Of a stretch of DNA of 64,000 bases, positions 60,228 through 64,000 are shown piece after piece. The notes below the pieces were generated by a model. The model searched no databases and was not told the DNA's origin. It saw only the letters and a program-made list of their open reading frames with translations. The first letter of the stretch is position 1. Every line of letters begins with the position of its first letter. Source of the DNA: Microbulbifer salipaludis (GTDB lineage Bacteria > Pseudomonadota > Gammaproteobacteria > Pseudomonadales > Cellvibrionaceae); assembly GCF_017303155.1 (NCBI RefSeq), contig NZ_JAEKJR010000002.1, positions 1,364,001 through 1,428,000 on the forward strand, in the 5' to 3' direction. The translations under genes were made by a program, and so were the position numbers.

Positions 60228-60800
60228 ATGCCAACGCATTCCGGGCTCCGGTACTTTATGGCTTCGGTGATGTTATTTGTCGGTGCCCTGGTGGGAAGCC
60301 TGTGGCCATCACTTGCTGACGCGCACAATAGTGCCAACTGGTTCGATGACCAGGCTGCCATGAGCTCGTCCGGCGCGCCATCAATTCGAATTAACCTGTC
60401 CGAGCAAAAAGCGTATTTCTACAAGGGTGGGCGCCTTGTCGGCGTTTCACTGATCTCTTCGGGCAAGCAGGGTTTTCGTACCAGCCCGGGGAAATTCCGG
60501 GTACTGGCTAAACGCCCTAACCACCGCTCGAGCATCTACGGTAGCTATGTAGACCGCAACACGGGTCGTGTGGTGAAAGCGGATGTGGACACCCGCAAGC
60601 ATCGTCGCCCGGCCGGCACTTACTATCGCGGAGCAAAAATGAATCACTATATTCGTTTTAATGGCGGTATCGGTCTGCACGCCTCTGGGCATGTACCGCG
60701 TTATCCCGCATCGCACGGTTGCGTGCGTATGCCGCCGCACATGGCGCGCAAATTTTACCAGTATGCTCGGGTAGGGATGCCGGTACACGTGAGCTATTGA
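60228..60800 (+). CDS. L,D-transpeptidase (YkuD domain), exported
   Basis: About 190 residues from ATG 60228 (GGGGAG upstream). Signal sequence FMASVMLFVGALVGSLWPSLADA near residues 12-34. The YkuD domain starts at IRINLSEQKAYFYKGG and has the catalytic block HASGHVPRYPASHGCVRMP (His then S-H-G-C-V-R). Forms 3-3 crosslinks or attaches protein to peptidoglycan in the periplasm. Short, with the catalytic domain and no LysM. Confidence 0.87.
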   Translation: MPTHSGLRYFMASVMLFVGALVGSLWPSLADAHNSANWFDDQAAMSSSGAPSIRINLSEQKAYFYKGGRLVGVSLISSGKQGFRTSPGKFRVLAKRPNHRSSIYGSYVDRNTGRVVKADVDTRKHRRPAGTYYRGAKMNHYIRFNGGIGLHASGHVPRYPASHGCVRMPPHMARKFYQYARVGMPVHVSY

Positions 60801-60872
60801 GGTCGCGCGCTCGAATCAGCCTTGAGTTAGGCAAGCCCGCTTGTCCGCAGTTTGCATAGGGGCAAGCCATTT

Positions 60873-60910
60873 ACCGGGTATTATCCATTGGGGTGATACC
60901 CGGTATTTTT
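60873..60910 (+). terminator. L,D-transpeptidase gene terminator
   Basis: ACCGGGTAT...ATC pairs with GATACCCGGT, followed by ATTTTT; 73 bases after the stop. Confidence 0.8.
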
Positions 60911-61010
60911 ATGTCTGGGCTGATGTTGGGAACCGCGCTGGTTACCATGTGGATTGGTATACGTTTGCCAATCTTTTTGTTGATCGATTAAAACAAGGCG
61001 CAGGAACATT

Positions 61011-61499
61011 ATGACCGATCTCATCATTTCCACCCCCGATCTCTGTGATGAACACCCTGAACTTGTCAGCGTGGTTGAGCCAATGTTTGTGAACTACGGC
61101 GGGCGTGAGCAGTTTGGCGGTGAGATAGTCACCATCAAGTGCTTTGAGGATAACTCGCTGGTTCGGGATCTTGTGGCAGAACCCGGGCGCGGCAAAGTGC
61201 TGGTGGTCGATGCTGGAGGCTCGATGCGCAGGGCGTGCCTGGGGGATATGCTGGCGGAAAAGGCCACCGCAAACGGCTGGGAAGGCATCCTGATGTACGG
61301 GTGCATTCGCGATGTGGATGCGATTTCTGAACTAGAGTTAGGGGTACAGGCGCTGGGAAGCCACCCCATGAAAACCGACAAAAAGGGACTTGGGGAACGC
61401 AATGTTGCGGTGACTTTTGGCGGCGTCACCTTTAAACCTGGAGAGTATTTGTACGCTGATAATAACGGCGTGATAGTTTCTCCCCAACCGCTTATGTAA
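61011..61499 (+). CDS. rraA: Regulator of ribonuclease E activity RraA
   Basis: 162 residues: [11 protein letters not shown] at the N-terminus, [21 protein letters not shown] and [27 protein letters not shown], the full RraA-like trimer fold. In E. coli RraA binds RNase E and inhibits its cleavage. In other lineages this fold can be an HMG aldolase, but the length and N-terminus favour RraA. Its target rne is in the same window. Confidence 0.92.
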   Translation: MTDLIISTPDLCDEHPELVSVVEPMFVNYGGREQFGGEIVTIKCFEDNSLVRDLVAEPGRGKVLVVDAGGSMRRACLGDMLAEKATANGWEGILMYGCIRDVDAISELELGVQALGSHPMKTDKKGLGERNVAVTFGGVTFKPGEYLYADNNGVIVSPQPLM

Positions 61500-61500
61500 A

Positions 61501-62343
61501 TTGGTAATATCGGAATCTGTTCTTTTCGCGCTGGTCCTGCTGTCTGCGCTTGCTCATGCCGTTTGGAATGCGGTGGTCAAACACAGTAAAGAAGGTTTCC
61601 TGCAGCTGGCAATGATCCGCAGCGTAGGCCTGCTGGTGGGGGCGGCGCTCGCCACCCAGCTACCATTGCCCGGCAAGGGCGCCCTGGCGTTTCTGGCCGG
61701 AGGTGCCTTCTTCCAATATCTCTATTTTTTCCTGCTGTCGCGCTCCTACCGGGCTCTGGACTATGGCACCGCATACCCCATCGCCCGCGGCGTAACCCCG
61801 TTGATGGTGGCAATGGCCGCGCTGCTGTTCCTGGATGAATCCCTTGCGCCACTGCAAATTACCGGCATCCTCCTGGTGACCTGCGGAATCTTTTCTTTGA
61901 TCATGAAAGAGCTGCGCGTCAGTGGTCCCGGCATCCTCTATTCACTCGGCACCGGCATTGCCATTACCGGCTACACGATTGTTGGCGCCGCCGGCGTGCG
62001 CAATGTGGCCAACCCCCTCAGTTATGTGGCCTGGCTTGAAATTCTGTCCGGGGGCGGGGTGATTTTGGCGGTACTGTTGACCCGGCCACTGAAGGGCCTG
62101 GCGTTCGCACGTGCCAATTTCATCCGTAGTTCACTGTCCGGCGTACTGGCCACTGGGGGCTTTGGTATCGCCCTTTGGGCAACCTCAATGATGCCAGTGG
62201 CCGCGGTTGCGGCCACCCGCGAGGTGAGCATTCTTTTTGCCTCGGTTATTTCTGTCGTTTTACTGAATGAACGATTTTCTTCGCGCAGGATCATTGCCGC
62301 ATTGATAATTTTCTGTGGCGTTGGCACTCTGGCATTCGCATAA
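61501..62343 (+). CDS. EamA/DMT-family transporter
   Basis: 280 residues, ten predicted transmembrane helices in two EamA repeats (about 5-135 and 145-278); TTG start one base after the rraA stop. Repeat features such as ARGVTPLMVAMAALLFLDESLAPLQITGILLVTCGIF are typical. Metabolite exporter of unknown substrate; probably cotranslated with rraA. Confidence 0.85.
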   Translation: MVISESVLFALVLLSALAHAVWNAVVKHSKEGFLQLAMIRSVGLLVGAALATQLPLPGKGALAFLAGGAFFQYLYFFLLSRSYRALDYGTAYPIARGVTPLMVAMAALLFLDESLAPLQITGILLVTCGIFSLIMKELRVSGPGILYSLGTGIAITGYTIVGAAGVRNVANPLSYVAWLEILSGGGVILAVLLTRPLKGLAFARANFIRSSLSGVLATGGFGIALWATSMMPVAAVAATREVSILFASVISVVLLNERFSSRRIIAALIIFCGVGTLAFA

Positions 62344-62467
62344 ACACAATTTCGACTATCAATTGCCTATAGTTGCTGGCACATCTGTCAATTTTTCAGT
62401 CTGGGCTCGTTCTGCCGCGAGCACAGGCATGTTCTTCAGCCAAATTTTCAATGCAAAAGGATAAGTA

Positions 62468-64000
62468 ATGAGTAGCCTGCGCCAGAAGTGGATTACTGCG
62501 CCGCTGTTGAAATGGATCAAGAAAGTTTTGCCGCCAATTTCCGATACCGAGCGGGAAGCGATGGAGGCGGGCGAAGTGTGGTGGGATGCCCAGTTACTGT
62601 CGGGGAAGCCGGACTGGGACCAGTTGCTCAGCATGGGCGCGCCGGAGCTGACGGAGGCCGAGCAGGCGTTTATTGACGGCCCGGTAGAAGAGCTCTGCCA
62701 GATGGTGGACGATTGGAAAGTCTCCTATGAGGATCACGATATTTCCCCGGAGATCTGGGACTTCCTCAAGAAAAAAGGCTTTTTTGGCATCATCATTCCC
62801 GAGGAGTTTGGCGGCCTGGGATTCTCACCGTCGGCGCACGCACAGATCGTCACCAAGATTTCCACTCGCAGCACCAGTGTCGGTGTCACGGTTATGGTGC
62901 CCAACTCCCTCGGGCCGGGCGAGCTGTTAATGGCGCACGGGACTGACGCGCAAAAGAAACACTACCTGCCCAGACTCGCTGATGGCCGTGACATTCCGTG
63001 TTTCGGCCTCACCAGCCCGGAGGCGGGATCGGACGCCGCGGCGATGGTGGACAGCGGCGTAGTCTGCTACCAAGAGTACAAAGGCGAAAAGACCCTGGGC
63101 ATGCGGGTAAACTGGCACAAACGCTATATCACCCTGGGGCCGGTGGCGACCGTGCTGGGACTGGCGTTCAAGCTCTACGATCCTGAGCATATCCTCGGCG
63201 AAGAGGAAGAGCTGGGGATCACCGTGGCGCTGGTGCCTACGGATACCCCCGGGGTCACTATCGGGCAGCGTCACATACCCGCCATGCAGGCGTTTATGAA
63301 TGGTCCCAACTGGGGTAAAGACGTCTTTATCCCGATGGATTGGATTATCGGTGGTCAGGAAAATATCGGTCATGGCTGGCACATGCTGATGAGCGCGCTT
63401 GCCGCCGGTCGTGGTATCTCGTTGCCGTCGCTGTCGACCGGCGGTGCCAAACTGGCCGCACAGACCACCGGTGCCTACGCCCACATTCGCGAACAGTTCG
63501 GGATTCCCATCGGCAAGTTCGAAGGTGTGCAGCGTCGCCTGGCCGAAATCGCCGCGATTGCCTATGTGCTCGATTCTGCGCACAAGACCACCACCAGAGC
63601 CCTAGATCAGGGGCGCAAGCCAGCGGTCATCTCGGCCATCATGAAGGCACACGCGACCTTTGGGCTCCGTCAGGCCATCAACGATGCCATGGACATTCAT
63701 GCGGGCAAGGCCATTATTGACGGACCGCTGAACTATCTGGGTAACGTGTATCGTGCAGTACCGGTGGCAATTACCGTGGAAGGCGCCAATATCCTGACCC
63801 GCAGCCTGATGATCTTTGGTCAGGGGGCAATCCGCTGCCACCCGTATCTCCTGCAGGTGATGGAAGCGGCCACCAATCCGGATGAAAAGGCCGGGCTCAA
63901 GGAGCTCGATGCGATCCTGCCCAAACACTTCTTTTTCCAGGTGAAAACCTTCTGCCGCGCGGTACTGCATGGTTGGACCGGCGGCTTGTTTGCCAGCAGC
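62468..64000 (+). CDS. fadE: Acyl-CoA dehydrogenase FadE (partial at right end)
   Basis: 511 codons to the window edge without a stop. It aligns from its first residues (MSSLRQKWITAPLLKWIKK, then VLPPISDTEREA) with the part of E. coli FadE that follows the N-terminal membrane segments; a TAA in frame at 62462-62464 shows there is no upstream extension. FAD/acyl-CoA sites include CFGLTSPEAGSDAA, and VEGANILTRSLMIFGQGAIRCHPY follows. AAGGA at 62457-62461 is a good SD. First step of beta-oxidation, coupled to an electron-transfer flavoprotein or quinone. Confidence 0.93.
   Translation, partial: MSSLRQKWITAPLLKWIKKVLPPISDTEREAMEAGEVWWDAQLLSGKPDWDQLLSMGAPELTEAEQAFIDGPVEELCQMVDDWKVSYEDHDISPEIWDFLKKKGFFGIIIPEEFGGLGFSPSAHAQIVTKISTRSTSVGVTVMVPNSLGPGELLMAHGTDAQKKHYLPRLADGRDIPCFGLTSPEAGSDAAAMVDSGVVCYQEYKGEKTLGMRVNWHKRYITLGPVATVLGLAFKLYDPEHILGEEEELGITVALVPTDTPGVTIGQRHIPAMQAFMNGPNWGKDVFIPMDWIIGGQENIGHGWHMLMSALAAGRGISLPSLSTGGAKLAAQTTGAYAHIREQFGIPIGKFEGVQRRLAEIAAIAYVLDSAHKTTTRALDQGRKPAVISAIMKAHATFGLRQAINDAMDIHAGKAIIDGPLNYLGNVYRAVPVAITVEGANILTRSLMIFGQGAIRCHPYLLQVMEAATNPDEKAGLKELDAILPKHFFFQVKTFCRAVLHGWTGGLFASS

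Overview
The window reads as a chromosomal segment of a marine-type gammaproteobacterium, most like the Cellvibrionales (Microbulbifer-like). This is inferred from gene order (yccA-tusDCBE, yceD-rpmF-plsX-fabDG-acpP-fabF-pabC-mltG-tmk-holB-pilZ-tatD, ppsR/ppsA), the GC-rich codon use and a large TonB-dependent receptor; no rRNA or other marker fixes the genus.

Bases 1 to about 7.36 kb are the right-hand end of an AT-richer accessory (defence) island on the + strand: the tail of an unknown gene, a BrxD-type ATPase with its BrxHI/Lhr-like helicase, a small low-molecular-weight tyrosine phosphatase, an overlapping pair encoding an ABC-type ATPase and an HNH nuclease (Septu-like layout), and a small HTH plus coiled-coil protein followed by an 11-bp direct repeat. 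The island abuts the 3' side of tusE, where a host-like coding fragment is cut off. No integrase lies inside the window; it would have to be to the left.

7.4-18.9 kb is host DNA mainly on the - strand: tusDCBE (tRNA 2-thiouridine sulfur relay), a YccA/BI-1 membrane protein, a secreted CX5R phosphatase (+ strand), then a tight four-gene operon (VTT membrane protein, glucosidase-like glycoside hydrolase, GT4 glycosyltransferase, and a phosphodiesterase/EEP-nuclease fusion with an internal membrane segment), an MgtC/DUF4010 membrane protein and tRNA-Ser(UGA).

19-36 kb holds rne with a long leader, divergent rluC, a HAD phosphatase, maf-2, then the fatty-acid/phospholipid cluster running into pabC, mltG, tmk, holB, pilZ and tatD, followed by dUTPase and mdh. 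A REP-like palindromic repeat separates mdh from the convergent asnS. 39.9-45.7 kb carries single-gene units (DUF2244, bcp, a minimal AraC-type HTH protein, an orphan yajC, a D-cysteine desulfhydrase-like enzyme, an AGCS symporter with a soluble insertion).

45.8-51.3 kb looks like a gamma-glutamyl-amine (polyamine-type) catabolic locus: a PuuA-like glutamine synthetase divergent from a PuuB-like FAD oxidase, with a 48-bp dyad between them, then a TonB receptor whose upstream region repeats half of that dyad. After it come a TetR regulator, a 5'-nucleotidase, cysB, a thioredoxin-like protein, pabB, ppsR divergent from ppsA, a small divergent hypothetical gene, an L,D-transpeptidase, rraA (inhibitor of the RNase E encoded at 19-22 kb), an EamA exporter and a FadE-type acyl-CoA dehydrogenase that runs off the right end. 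Many genes start with GTG or TTG, and starts were set from Shine-Dalgarno (SD) sequences and family N-termini.
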